Positions 5,876-13,306 of a stretch of DNA of 25,479 nucleotides are shown here, piece after piece. The position numbers and the translations under genes are program-made. Location: positions 1 through 25,479 of the forward strand of contig CALFPO010000031.1 in NCBI GenBank assembly GCA_937919165.1, read 5' to 3'. Positions within the stretch are counted from its first letter, which is position 1. Each line of letters opens with the position of its first letter. The notes under the pieces were generated by a model. It searched no databases, was not told where the DNA came from, and saw only the letters and a program-made list of their open reading frames with translations. Origin of the DNA: an uncultured Bacillota bacterium (lineage in GTDB: Bacteria > Bacillota_I > Bacilli_A > Erysipelotrichales > Erysipelotrichaceae).

Positions 5876-7849
5876 ATGATGAAAGAAAATGCATTCAAGC
5901 TGGTAAGCAGCTATACGCCTACAGGCGATCAGCCTGAGGCTGTGAAGGAGCTTGTTGAGGGGCTAAATAACGGCAAGCATGAGCAGGTTCTGCTTGGTGC
6001 TACAGGCACAGGCAAGACCTTTACCATAGCCAATGTGATAGCCAAGGTCAATAAGCCGACCTTGGTTTTTGCCCATAACAAGACCCTGGCAGGACAGCTC
6101 TATAGTGAATTCAAGGCCCTGTTTCCGGAGAATGCGGTCGAGTATTTCATCTCCAATTTCGATTACTATCAGCCTGAAGCCTATATGCCTAAGACCGATA
6201 CGTATATAGAGAAGAATGCGGTGACAAATGATGAGATAGATATGCTCAGGATGTCGGCCTACAACTCCCTTCTGGAAAGAAGAGATGTCATTGTGGTGGC
6301 CTCGGTGGCCTGCATATACGCCGGAAGCAATCCGAAGGACTACAAGGACATGTTCTTCTCATTGAAGGTCGGAGAGATCATCGATCGTCAAGACCTCATC
6401 AAGAGGCTCATCGTCATGCAGTATCAGCGTAATGACATGGACAAGCTAAGAGGCACCTTCTCGGTCAAGGGCGATGTCATCGAGATATGCCCGGGACATA
6501 CCGACAGCTTCATCATCAGGGTGGAGATGTTCGATGACGAGATCGAAAGGATAACGGAGATCGATCCGGTAACCAAGAATGTCCAGAACGGCTATACGGT
6601 CTATTCCTTCTTCCCAGCCAGCGGATATGCCAGAAACAAGAGCGACATCGATATCGCCTGCGATGGCATCGAGAAGGAGCTTGAGGAAAGGCTTGCCTAC
6701 TTCAAGGAAAACAACAAGCCTCTGGAATATGAAAGGCTTGAGCAGCGCTGCCGCTATGACATCGAAGCTCTAAGAGAGATGGGCATGTGTTCAGGCATCG
6801 AGAACTATGCCATGCATATAGACCATAGGGTACCGGGCGAAAGGCCATACAACCTCTTCGACTATTTCGGCGATGACTTTTTGATTGTGGTCGATGAAAG
6901 CCATGTCTCTCTGCCGCAGATAAGAGGCATGTACAATGGCGACCATGCCCGCAAGCAGACTCTGGTGGACTATGGCTTCAGGTTGCCTAGTGCCTTGGAG
7001 AACCGTCCAATGATGTTCGATGAATGGGAGGAGCTCAAGGCTCCAAGGATCTATATGAGCGCCACGCCTGGCGACTATGAGCTTGAAAGATGCGACAAGC
7101 CGATTGAGCAGCTGATCAGGCCAACGGGACTTGTCGATCCGCATGTGGAAGTAAGAAGAACCTCAGGCCAGATCGATGATCTGATGGAAGAGATAAGAAA
7201 GACGATAGAGAAGGGCGAAAGGACCTTGGTCACGACCTTGACGGTCAAGATGGCTGAGGACCTTAGCGACTATCTCAAGAAACTGGACTTCAAGGTTGCC
7301 TATCTGCACCATGAGACAAGCACGCTGGAAAGAAGCCAGATCATCCACGACCTAAGAAGCGGAGAATATGATGTATTGGTCGGCATCAACCTGCTTAGGG
7401 AAGGTCTGGACCTTCCGGAAGTATCGCTGATCGCCATTCTAGATGCGGACAAGGAAGGTTTCCTTCGAAGCTCAAGATCGCTTATCCAGACAATCGGACG
7501 TGCGGCCAGAAACGCCAACGGACGCGTCATCATGTATGCCGACAAGATCACCGATTCGATGAAGACGGCAATCGATGAGACCAACCGTCGCCGTGGCATT
7601 CAGGAGAAGTTCAATGAGGAACATGGCATCGTTCCTAAGACGATCATCAAGGAACTCAATGAAGCGATCCACAGCAAGGAAACCAAAGAGATGCGCAAGA
7701 AGTATCTTGCGAAGAATAAGCACAGCAAGGCTGATAAAGAAAGGATGATGGCCTCTATCGAGGCGGAGATGAAACAGGCCGCCAAGCAGCTCAATTTCGA
7801 AAGGGCTGCCGAACTTAGAGACATGTTGTATGAATTGAGAGATGAATAA
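5876..7849 (+). CDS. uvrB: Excinuclease ABC subunit B
   Basis: The 657-residue protein is full-length UvrB, the damage-verifying helicase-like subunit of nucleotide excision repair. Walker A is GATGTGKT at residues 41-48. The DNA-wedging beta-hairpin region YYQPEAYMPKTDTYIEKN, the VVDESH helicase motif, YMSATPGDYE and the LLREGLDLPEVSLIAILDADKEGFLRS block are all present. The C-terminal UVR domain that contacts UvrC ends the protein (AAKQLNFERAAELRDMLYEL). The start is ATG 5876 or ATG 5879 (MM). Both lie so close to a TATAAT box that the message may be leaderless. uvrA does not follow; instead a membrane protein gene overlaps the last eight bases. Confidence 0.97.
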   Translation: MMKENAFKLVSSYTPTGDQPEAVKELVEGLNNGKHEQVLLGATGTGKTFTIANVIAKVNKPTLVFAHNKTLAGQLYSEFKALFPENAVEYFISNFDYYQPEAYMPKTDTYIEKNAVTNDEIDMLRMSAYNSLLERRDVIVVASVACIYAGSNPKDYKDMFFSLKVGEIIDRQDLIKRLIVMQYQRNDMDKLRGTFSVKGDVIEICPGHTDSFIIRVEMFDDEIERITEIDPVTKNVQNGYTVYSFFPASGYARNKSDIDIACDGIEKELEERLAYFKENNKPLEYERLEQRCRYDIEALREMGMCSGIENYAMHIDHRVPGERPYNLFDYFGDDFLIVVDESHVSLPQIRGMYNGDHARKQTLVDYGFRLPSALENRPMMFDEWEELKAPRIYMSATPGDYELERCDKPIEQLIRPTGLVDPHVEVRRTSGQIDDLMEEIRKTIEKGERTLVTTLTVKMAEDLSDYLKKLDFKVAYLHHETSTLERSQIIHDLRSGEYDVLVGINLLREGLDLPEVSLIAILDADKEGFLRSSRSLIQTIGRAARNANGRVIMYADKITDSMKTAIDETNRRRGIQEKFNEEHGIVPKTIIKELNEAIHSKETKEMRKKYLAKNKHSKADKERMMASIEAEMKQAAKQLNFERAAELRDMLYELRDE

Positions 7850-8453
7850 GAAACTGTTAAGGAAAATATTTCTGTCTTTTATAGGATGCATATTTCTGGC
7901 GCTTGCCATCGGCATGAACGCTAAAGTAGGTATCGGTGGCGATTCGCTGAATGCCCTATACACCGGACTGAACAGGACCACAGGGCTATCGATGGGAACG
8001 GTGACCTTGATATGCAGCCTGGTCATGCTGGCGATTGCGCTTGTGGTAGGAAGAAAGTATCTGGGCATCACTTCGATTGCCTTCATCCTGCTTTCCAAAT
8101 GGCCAGTCGATCTGGGCGTCAGGATAATGGTCACCAGCAATGACCTTCTGACTTCCATCGTATTATGCATCGGCACCCTGTTTCTGATGAATCTGGGCGT
8201 CGAGATCATGATTCTGTCGGGACTTGGCGCCGGATCATATGAGGCGCTTACGATGGGCCTAGGCAAGATCTTCAGGATGAAGTATATCTACATCCGCTGG
8301 ATCTGCGATGCGATTGTGTTTGCCTCAGGCTATTTCCTGGGCGGAGACATCGGCATCGGCACAATCATTTCCTATATCATTACCGGTCCATTGATGAAGA
8401 TGTTCGAATCGATACTTGAGGAACCAATCAACAAATATATAAATAAGGAGTAA
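7842..8453 (+). CDS. YczE/YitT-type integral membrane protein
   Basis: The 203-residue protein is hydrophobic with about five membrane segments. It has the family pattern of a Gly-rich N-terminal half (FLALAIGMNAKVGIGGDSLNALYTGL), a LSGLGAGSYEALTMGL segment and an IGIGTIISYIITGPLMKMF end. These features match the YczE/YyaS/YitT group of inner-membrane proteins, whose biochemical role is not settled. Its ATG lies inside the last codons of uvrB (ATGAATAA overlap), so translation is coupled to uvrB. The gene ends in Lys-Glu-stop encoded by one arm of the palindromic terminator at 8445-8468. There is no evidence linking it to repair beyond co-transcription. Confidence 0.8.
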   Translation: MNKKLLRKIFLSFIGCIFLALAIGMNAKVGIGGDSLNALYTGLNRTTGLSMGTVTLICSLVMLAIALVVGRKYLGITSIAFILLSKWPVDLGVRIMVTSNDLLTSIVLCIGTLFLMNLGVEIMILSGLGAGSYEALTMGLGKIFRMKYIYIRWICDAIVFASGYFLGGDIGIGTIISYIITGPLMKMFESILEEPINKYINKE

Positions 8454-8468
8454 CTTAAGTTACTCCTT
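8445..8468. terminator. Bidirectional palindromic terminator between convergent genes
   Basis: A perfect 24-bp palindrome (arm AAGGAGTAACTT) covers the stop codons of both the membrane protein gene and the AraC-family gene. A T-rich tail (CTGTTTATTCTT) follows on the plus strand and an A/T-rich tail on the minus strand. It most likely ends transcription from both sides. Confidence 0.65.
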
Positions 8469-9311
8469 CTGTTTATTCTTGATGCGGTACTGCAATGGGG
8501 ATAGATGGTAGGTATCCTTGAAGTATTTGTAGAAATAGCTCAACGATCCAAATCCGCAGGTATAGGCGATATCGATGATATCCATATCGGTCTTCGTCAG
8601 CATCCTGGCGGCATGCTTGGATCTTTTTTCGTTGATGAAATGGGTCGGCGTCGTATCGTAGTACTGCTTGAAGGCATGGGATATCGTTGATGCCGATTTG
8701 CCTGAAAGCTCAGTTAGCGCCGATGTGCCTTTTGAGCAGTTCTCCAGAGAGTCCATGGACAATGAAAGCTGCTGCAGCCAGGTTGGAACGGTATAGATGC
8801 TGTATTCCTTAGGCTTGAGAATCAAGGCAAGCAGATTCATGACGATGAGCTTGAGCTCTGAATCGGACATCTTCTGACCTGATATTTCGGTTGGGTCATA
8901 GAGATCCTTGATGTGCTGATAGATCAGCTTCATCTCAGATGGCAGCATATTCTTGATGAAAGGCTTGTTGATATTATGCAGGTCTGATACATCGATGCTG
9001 TCGGCCAGATAGGCAATCGCATCTTCGAATCTGCCCCTTTTTACGGCTATGGAAAGCTGGGAAAGGTCGGCACTTTTGGAAAGCGTTCTTTGATGTATCT
9101 CAAAGGGCCTGATTATGCATACTTCCTTCTCGTGGAGGGTGATCGTATCGCCTGAGAAAAGCAGCTTCTCTTCGCCTTCCAGAAGCAGGATTATCTCATA
9201 CTGATCATGGTAATGGGGATAATTGAAGGACTCGAAGCCGATACCTATATCCTTAGGGTGATTTGATTTGTAAAAAATAGCCTCATTTTGCAAATTATAA
9301 GAATTACTCAT
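8460..9311 (-). CDS. AraC/XylS-family transcriptional regulator
   Basis: The 283-residue protein has an N-terminal cupin sensor domain (HYHDQYEIILLLEGEEKLLFSG, then IIRPFEIHQR, about residues 33-75). A C-terminal double HTH follows (TELSGKSASTISHAFKQYYDTTPTHFINEKR, then IDIAYTCGFGSLSYFYKYFKDTYHLSPLQYR, about 200-278). This is the plan of sugar-responsive AraC activators such as RhaR/RhaS and ChbR. It is divergent from the 11-kb catabolic operon with a 204-base gap, so it probably senses the imported sugar and activates that operon. It has no Shine-Dalgarno, and its -10 box ends seven bases from the ATG. Its stop codon is in the shared palindrome. Confidence 0.92.
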   Translation of the reverse strand: MSNSYNLQNEAIFYKSNHPKDIGIGFESFNYPHYHDQYEIILLLEGEEKLLFSGDTITLHEKEVCIIRPFEIHQRTLSKSADLSQLSIAVKRGRFEDAIAYLADSIDVSDLHNINKPFIKNMLPSEMKLIYQHIKDLYDPTEISGQKMSDSELKLIVMNLLALILKPKEYSIYTVPTWLQQLSLSMDSLENCSKGTSALTELSGKSASTISHAFKQYYDTTPTHFINEKRSKHAARMLTKTDMDIIDIAYTCGFGSLSYFYKYFKDTYHLSPLQYRIKNKQKE

Positions 9312-9318
9312 AATTCAA

Positions 9319-9347
9319 ATATAATATAGAATAGCCGTTTTTTACAA
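9319..9347 (-). promoter_or_regulatory. Promoter of the AraC-family gene
   Basis: On the minus strand, TTGTAA (9342-9347) is followed by a 17-base spacer and TTATAT (9319-9324). The -10 box ends seven bases before the ATG, predicting a start at or next to the codon. An alternative -10, TATTAT at 9321-9326, has a 15-base spacer. Confidence 0.5.
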
Positions 9348-9357
9348 TAAATTGTAA
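9342..9357. promoter_or_regulatory. Palindromic operator candidate in the divergent promoter region
   Basis: A perfect inverted repeat, TTACAAT-AA-ATTGTAA, covers the -35 box of the AraC-family gene. Its position suits autoregulation, or a second regulator. AraC proteins usually bind direct repeats, so the binder is not clear. Confidence 0.4.
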
Positions 9358-9446
9358 TATTTGCTTTGAAAAATTCTTATATAATGAAATATAAAATAGC
9401 AAAATAATAGAAAAATGCTACTTAATATTGCAAGAAAAGTATCCCG

Positions 9447-9474
9447 TTTATTTGCTATTGTGGAAGCGTATACA
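9447..9474 (+). promoter_or_regulatory. Candidate operon promoter with cre-like/LacI-type operator
   Basis: TTTATT (9447-9452) and TATACA (9469-9474) are separated by 16 bases. Overlapping the -10 box, TGGAAGCGTATACA (9461-9474) fits the relaxed catabolite-response core TGNAANCGNWNNCA, with a mismatch only in the flanking first base. Catabolite repression by CcpA is a reasonable inference; a LacI-family operator is an alternative. Confidence 0.45.
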
Positions 9475-9515
9475 AGTAGATTGTTTTTTGTGACCGGATA
9501 AAAGGAGGTAGGAAT

Positions 9516-11012
9516 ATGGAAAACGATGTAATTCTTTCGCTGAAGAACGTTACCAAGCGTTATCCAGGAGTTACCGCTTTAAAAGATGCTTCCATAGATT
9601 TTAGGAAAGGTGAAGTACATGCTTTGTTAGGTGAAAATGGCGCCGGAAAGTCAACGATGATCAAGACCATCACGGGCGCTATCGACATTGATGAAGGAAC
9701 CATCGATTTTGATGGAAAGAGCTACAAGGGATTCACTACCTCGCAGTCGAAGGAACTGGGAATCAGTGCCGTATATCAGGAATCGAATCTGGTAACGACG
9801 CTGTCTGTTGCCAACAATATCTTCCTTGGCGATTTCAAGACCAAGGGATTGTTCTGCAACGATGATGAGATGGTAAGCAAGGCTGAAGAGATTCTGGCTT
9901 CGCTGAATTTCGAAGTAAACGGCAGAACCCAAGCACAGCTTCTCTCGGCAGCTCAGCAGCAGATCGTTGAGATCGGCAGAGCGCTGGTTAGAGACCTGAA
10001 GGTCATCATCTTCGATGAGCCAACCTCAGCCCTCATGAACAATGAAGTAGATCAGCTCTTTGAGATCATCATGAAGCTGAAGGAACGCGGAATCTGCGTC
10101 ATCTACATTACCCACAGAATTGAAGAACTATTCAGAATTTCGGACCGTGTAACCATCATGAGAGATGGCATGGTCATAGATACAGTAAATACCAAGGATG
10201 TCGATCGCACTACCTTGATCAACAAGATGGTCGGCAGAGAATTCGTCGAGAAATATCCGCAGATCGATGTCAGCAAGATCGGCGATACCGTTCTTGAGGT
10301 CAAGAACATGAGCGGCGATGCCTTCGAGAACATCTCGTTCAAGGTAAGGGCTGGAGAGATTCTGGGCTTTGCGGGACTGATCGGTGCCGGAAGAACAGAG
10401 ATTGCCAGAGCCGTATTCGGAGCTGATCCGATCAAGGAAGGCCAGATATTCATGCATGGCAAGGAGGTAAAGGTCAATGAGCCTGCCGATGCCATCAAGA
10501 ACAAGATCGGCTACATTCCTGAAGAAAGAAAGACGCAAGGATTGTTCCTCAACGACAGCATCAAGCATAATGCTTCGCTGGCGGCAATCGATAGGGTTTC
10601 AAACAGATTCGGTTTCATCCAGCCGGTTAAGGAAAAGGATCTGACCGACAGATACTGCCTGAAGATGAGGGTAAAGGCTCCTGACTTCGAGACGATGATC
10701 ATGAACCTGTCCGGCGGCAATCAGCAGAAGGTATTGGTTGCCAAGTGGATGGCTACCCAGTGTGATGTCATCTTCTTCGATGAACCGACAAGAGGCATCG
10801 ATGTCGGCGCCAGAAGAGAGATATATGATCTGATGATCGATATGGCGAATGAAGGAATTGCGGTTGTGCTCATTTCTTCAGACATGATGGAGATCATCGG
10901 TATGGCCAACAGAATCATGGTGTTCTATGAAGGCAAGTTCATAGGCGAACTTCCAGGATATGAGGTAACCCAGGAAAAGATCATGCAGTATGCATCAGGA
11001 TATAAGGACTAA
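9516..11012 (+). CDS. Sugar ABC transporter ATP-binding protein (RbsA/MglA type)
   Basis: The 498-residue protein holds two fused nucleotide-binding cassettes, the hallmark of the CUT2 sugar-importer group. The first has Walker A GENGAGKST (residues 39-47) and Walker B VIIFDEPTSALMNNEVDQL. Its signature, LLSAAQQQIVEIGRAL, carries Ala where most relatives have another residue. The second has a degenerate Walker A (GLIGAGRTE), as is normal for this group, but an intact LSGGNQQKVLVAKWM signature and DEPTRGIDVGARREIY. It powers uptake of a monosaccharide through the next two gene products. A very strong AAAGGAGGT site precedes the ATG. It is the first gene of the operon, 12 bases before the permease gene. 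Confidence 0.96.
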   Translation: MENDVILSLKNVTKRYPGVTALKDASIDFRKGEVHALLGENGAGKSTMIKTITGAIDIDEGTIDFDGKSYKGFTTSQSKELGISAVYQESNLVTTLSVANNIFLGDFKTKGLFCNDDEMVSKAEEILASLNFEVNGRTQAQLLSAAQQQIVEIGRALVRDLKVIIFDEPTSALMNNEVDQLFEIIMKLKERGICVIYITHRIEELFRISDRVTIMRDGMVIDTVNTKDVDRTTLINKMVGREFVEKYPQIDVSKIGDTVLEVKNMSGDAFENISFKVRAGEILGFAGLIGAGRTEIARAVFGADPIKEGQIFMHGKEVKVNEPADAIKNKIGYIPEERKTQGLFLNDSIKHNASLAAIDRVSNRFGFIQPVKEKDLTDRYCLKMRVKAPDFETMIMNLSGGNQQKVLVAKWMATQCDVIFFDEPTRGIDVGARREIYDLMIDMANEGIAVVLISSDMMEIIGMANRIMVFYEGKFIGELPGYEVTQEKIMQYASGYKD

Positions 11013-11023
11013 AGGAGATCAAG

Positions 11024-12061
11024 ATGAAAAAGAATTCAATTAAAGACAGAATCATATATTTTGCTAAGACATATACCATTTTCTTTGTTTTGGTTGCCTT
11101 GTTCGTGTTCTTCTCCATCATCAACGGCAAGCGATTCACCAACTCCGTCAACCTTCTGAATATCGTCAGAGCATGTGCGGTTGTAGGCATCGTGTGCTGT
11201 GGATATAGCTTCGTGCAGATTTCCGGAGGTTCCGACATATCGACAGGCTGGCAGATGAACCTGGCTATGGCAATCATGGCAAAGTTCATGGTTGACCTTG
11301 GCATCCATCCTATTATTGCTGTACTATGCGGCATTCTGCTTTGCATCGGCTGCCAGTGCCTGAACCAGCTCATCGGTCTTAAGCTCAATGTCGGCGGCTT
11401 CATGGTAACCCTTGGTACCCAGTACATCTTCCAGGGTATTACCTATCTATATACAGGCGGCGTTACGGTAAACAACCTTCCTGAAGGATTCAACTTCGCT
11501 GGCCAGGGATTCCTGTTTGAAGATACGCTCAGAATTCCGGTATCCGCAGTCATTCTGGCTGTCTGCACCATCGCAACATCCATCGTTCTGAACAAGACAG
11601 TGTTCGGCAGATACGTATTTGCGATCGGCGGCAACGCTCAGGCTGCTCAGCTTTCCGGCATCAATGTCAAGAAATACAAGATGCTGATAGCTTGCTGGTG
11701 CGGTCTGTTCATCGGTATCGCTTCATATGTCATGCTGTCAAGAATGAACTCCATGTATCCAAATGCGGCTGTCGGATATGAATTCAAGGCCATCCTGGCA
11801 TGTGCTGTCGGCGGACTGAGCTCACAAGGCGGCGTCGGCAAGGTCTTCGGTATGTTCTGTGGCGCACTTACCACTTCGCTTCTGACAAACGGCATGACCA
11901 TTGCCAGAGTGTCAGACTACTGGCAGATCGTCACCAATGGTACATTGATGCTTGTTGCCATTGCTTTCGACCAGATCATTACCCAGAGAAATATCGCCAA
12001 GGCAAAGCTTGCTCAGGCTAAGGAAAGCCGTGAAAAAGAGCATGCTAAGCTCGGCAAATAA
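11024..12061 (+). CDS. Sugar ABC transporter permease (RbsC/BPD_transp_2 type)
   Basis: The 345-residue membrane protein has eight to ten hydrophobic segments and the motifs of CUT2 permeases. These include an early region with GRRFTN-like NGKRFTNSVNLLNIVRACAVVGIVCCG, then ISGGSDISTGWQMNL (substrate-channel region), VLNKTVFGRYVFAIGGNAQAAQLSGINVKKYK (coupling loop to the ATPase) and ACAVGGLSSQGGVGKVFG. It forms the membrane channel, presumably as a homodimer, since no second permease is present. AAAGGAGATC gives a good ribosome site. A charged, Lys/Glu-rich C-terminal tail extends into the cytoplasm. The gene for the binding protein follows after 64 bases. Confidence 0.95.
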   Translation: MKKNSIKDRIIYFAKTYTIFFVLVALFVFFSIINGKRFTNSVNLLNIVRACAVVGIVCCGYSFVQISGGSDISTGWQMNLAMAIMAKFMVDLGIHPIIAVLCGILLCIGCQCLNQLIGLKLNVGGFMVTLGTQYIFQGITYLYTGGVTVNNLPEGFNFAGQGFLFEDTLRIPVSAVILAVCTIATSIVLNKTVFGRYVFAIGGNAQAAQLSGINVKKYKMLIACWCGLFIGIASYVMLSRMNSMYPNAAVGYEFKAILACAVGGLSSQGGVGKVFGMFCGALTTSLLTNGMTIARVSDYWQIVTNGTLMLVAIAFDQIITQRNIAKAKLAQAKESREKEHAKLGK

Positions 12062-12073
12062 TCAAGGTGTTTT

Positions 12074-12085
12074 TAGCTTCGGCTA
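12074..12085 (+). other. Short UUCG-tetraloop hairpin before the binding-protein gene
   Basis: The sequence TAGC-TTCG-GCTA forms a four-pair stem closed by a very stable cUUCGg loop, 40 bases before the next start codon. It may mark a processing site that separates the abundant binding-protein message from the transporter message. It lacks a U-tract. Confidence 0.3.
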
Positions 12086-12125
12086 TTGACATAAAATTTC
12101 ATTTTTCAAAAAAAGGAGGAAAAAA

Positions 12126-13151
12126 ATGAAAAAGTTACTTACTATCTTAGTGGTACTGTTGACTGTTTTCTCTCTTGTTGGCTGCGCTAAACAGGAAGAA
12201 GCTCCAGTTGAAAAGAATCCGCTAGATGTAAACGGTGATGGCGTTGTAATGTTCGGTATTTCAATGCCTAAGACAGACTCAGACTTCTGCCGTACTTATT
12301 CTGAAAACAACATCCGTTATTTCACAGAAGAATGTGGCGTTGACCCAGCTAACATTATCGTTAAGGGTTGCGACACTAACGTAGAACAGCAGATCACTGA
12401 CCTCGAGAACATGGCTGCTGCAGGCTGCGATGGTATCATCATCATCCCAGAAGCTGCTACTCCACTTGAGGACTGCATCAAGTCTTTGATCAGCGAATAT
12501 GGCATCTTCATCACAACTAACGCTACAAATGAAGAAGTTCCTTCACAGTCAATCGGTTGTGTATCTGACTACTATTCATTAGGCAAGACTATCGGCGATG
12601 CTGCTGGTGCTTGGCTGAAGGAAAAGGGCTATGACTCAGAAGAATACGTAGTATGTACATCTCACTACCAGCTGTCTAAGGACGAACTGATCGGTAGATA
12701 CCAGGGCTTATATGATGGCATCAAGGAAGCTTGCCCTAACATCACAGTAGTTGACCAGGCTTCTCCAGATACAGAATCTGAAATCGCTCTGTTCGACACT
12801 CAGCTTACTACTTATGGCGACAAGATGGTTGCTTGGGTAACTCTTTGGAACAACATCGTTTGGGAACAGGTTAAGGCTAACGGCTTGAACAACGAAGACT
12901 TCGGTCTGTTCTGCGGCGAACAGTCACAGGAAATGGCTGACCAGCTTGCTGATCCAGAAAACGTTGCATTCCATGGCTTCTTCTGCCAGCACGACGCTCC
13001 AACAGTATACGATGCTGATACTCTGATCACTAGAGAATTAGTTAAGGCTATGAAGGGCGAACCTTACCAGAGACCATGTGTCGACAAACCAGGTGCATAC
13101 GTTACAAAGGAAAACGTTTATGACGTATGGCCAGAGACTAAGAAGTATTAA
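12126..13151 (+). CDS. Sugar ABC transporter substrate-binding lipoprotein
   Basis: The 341-residue protein begins with a lipoprotein signal peptide (MKKLLTILVVLLTVFSLVGC; lipobox Cys20). A type I periplasmic-binding fold follows (GISMPKTDSDFCRTYSENNIRYF, then QITDLENMAAAGCDGIIIIPEA, ITTNATNEEVPSQSIGCVSDYYSLGK), as in ribose/galactose-type receptors. It should be anchored outside the membrane and deliver sugar to the permease. Its ribosome site (AAAGGAGGA) is the strongest in the operon. Its codons favour gct, gtt and gaa far more than its neighbours, which fits very high expression. Mature-part cysteines (such as SDFC, GCD and LFCG) are numerous. Two hairpins follow the gene. Confidence 0.95.
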   Translation: MKKLLTILVVLLTVFSLVGCAKQEEAPVEKNPLDVNGDGVVMFGISMPKTDSDFCRTYSENNIRYFTEECGVDPANIIVKGCDTNVEQQITDLENMAAAGCDGIIIIPEAATPLEDCIKSLISEYGIFITTNATNEEVPSQSIGCVSDYYSLGKTIGDAAGAWLKEKGYDSEEYVVCTSHYQLSKDELIGRYQGLYDGIKEACPNITVVDQASPDTESEIALFDTQLTTYGDKMVAWVTLWNNIVWEQVKANGLNNEDFGLFCGEQSQEMADQLADPENVAFHGFFCQHDAPTVYDADTLITRELVKAMKGEPYQRPCVDKPGAYVTKENVYDVWPETKKY

Positions 13152-13182
13152 TAGTTAGTTAATATCAATTAGTTAGCATCAA

Positions 13183-13205
13183 TAAAGGTGTCTATGACAC
13201 CTTTA
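13183..13205 (+). terminator. Hairpin after the binding-protein gene (attenuator or mRNA end)
   Basis: A perfect ten-base-pair stem (TAAAGGTGTC / GACACCTTTA) with a three-base loop lies 31 bases after the stop. A TTTTTT run follows only about 20 bases later, so it is more likely a partial terminator or a 3'-end stabiliser than a full stop. Confidence 0.5.
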
Positions 13206-13237
13206 ATTGAGAAAAATCTTGAGAGTTTTTTCATTCA

Positions 13238-13270
13238 TGTTTGCAGGTGTCCTTGCGGCACCTGCAAACA
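13238..13270 (+). other. Long intercistronic stem-loop before the dehydratase gene
   Basis: A 12-base-pair perfect stem (TGTTTGCAGGTG / CACCTGCAAACA) with a nine-base loop has no U-tract after it. It sits 36 bases before the dehydratase start codon. It probably protects the upstream binding-protein message and lowers expression of the enzymes relative to the importer. Confidence 0.5.
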
Positions 13271-13306
13271 ATACATCAATTTTGGCTTGATTATTAGGAG
13301 AACACT

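Noticed and set aside
7472..8266. Long minus-strand reading frame of 264 codons
   Set aside because: It lies opposite uvrB and the YczE-type gene, has no ribosome site, and its low-complexity product resembles an antisense shadow of well-supported genes.
12086..12091. Perfect TTGACA upstream of the binding-protein gene, as a possible internal promoter
   Set aside because: The expected -10 position 17 bases later is an A-tract that runs into the ribosome site; no TATAAT-like box exists.
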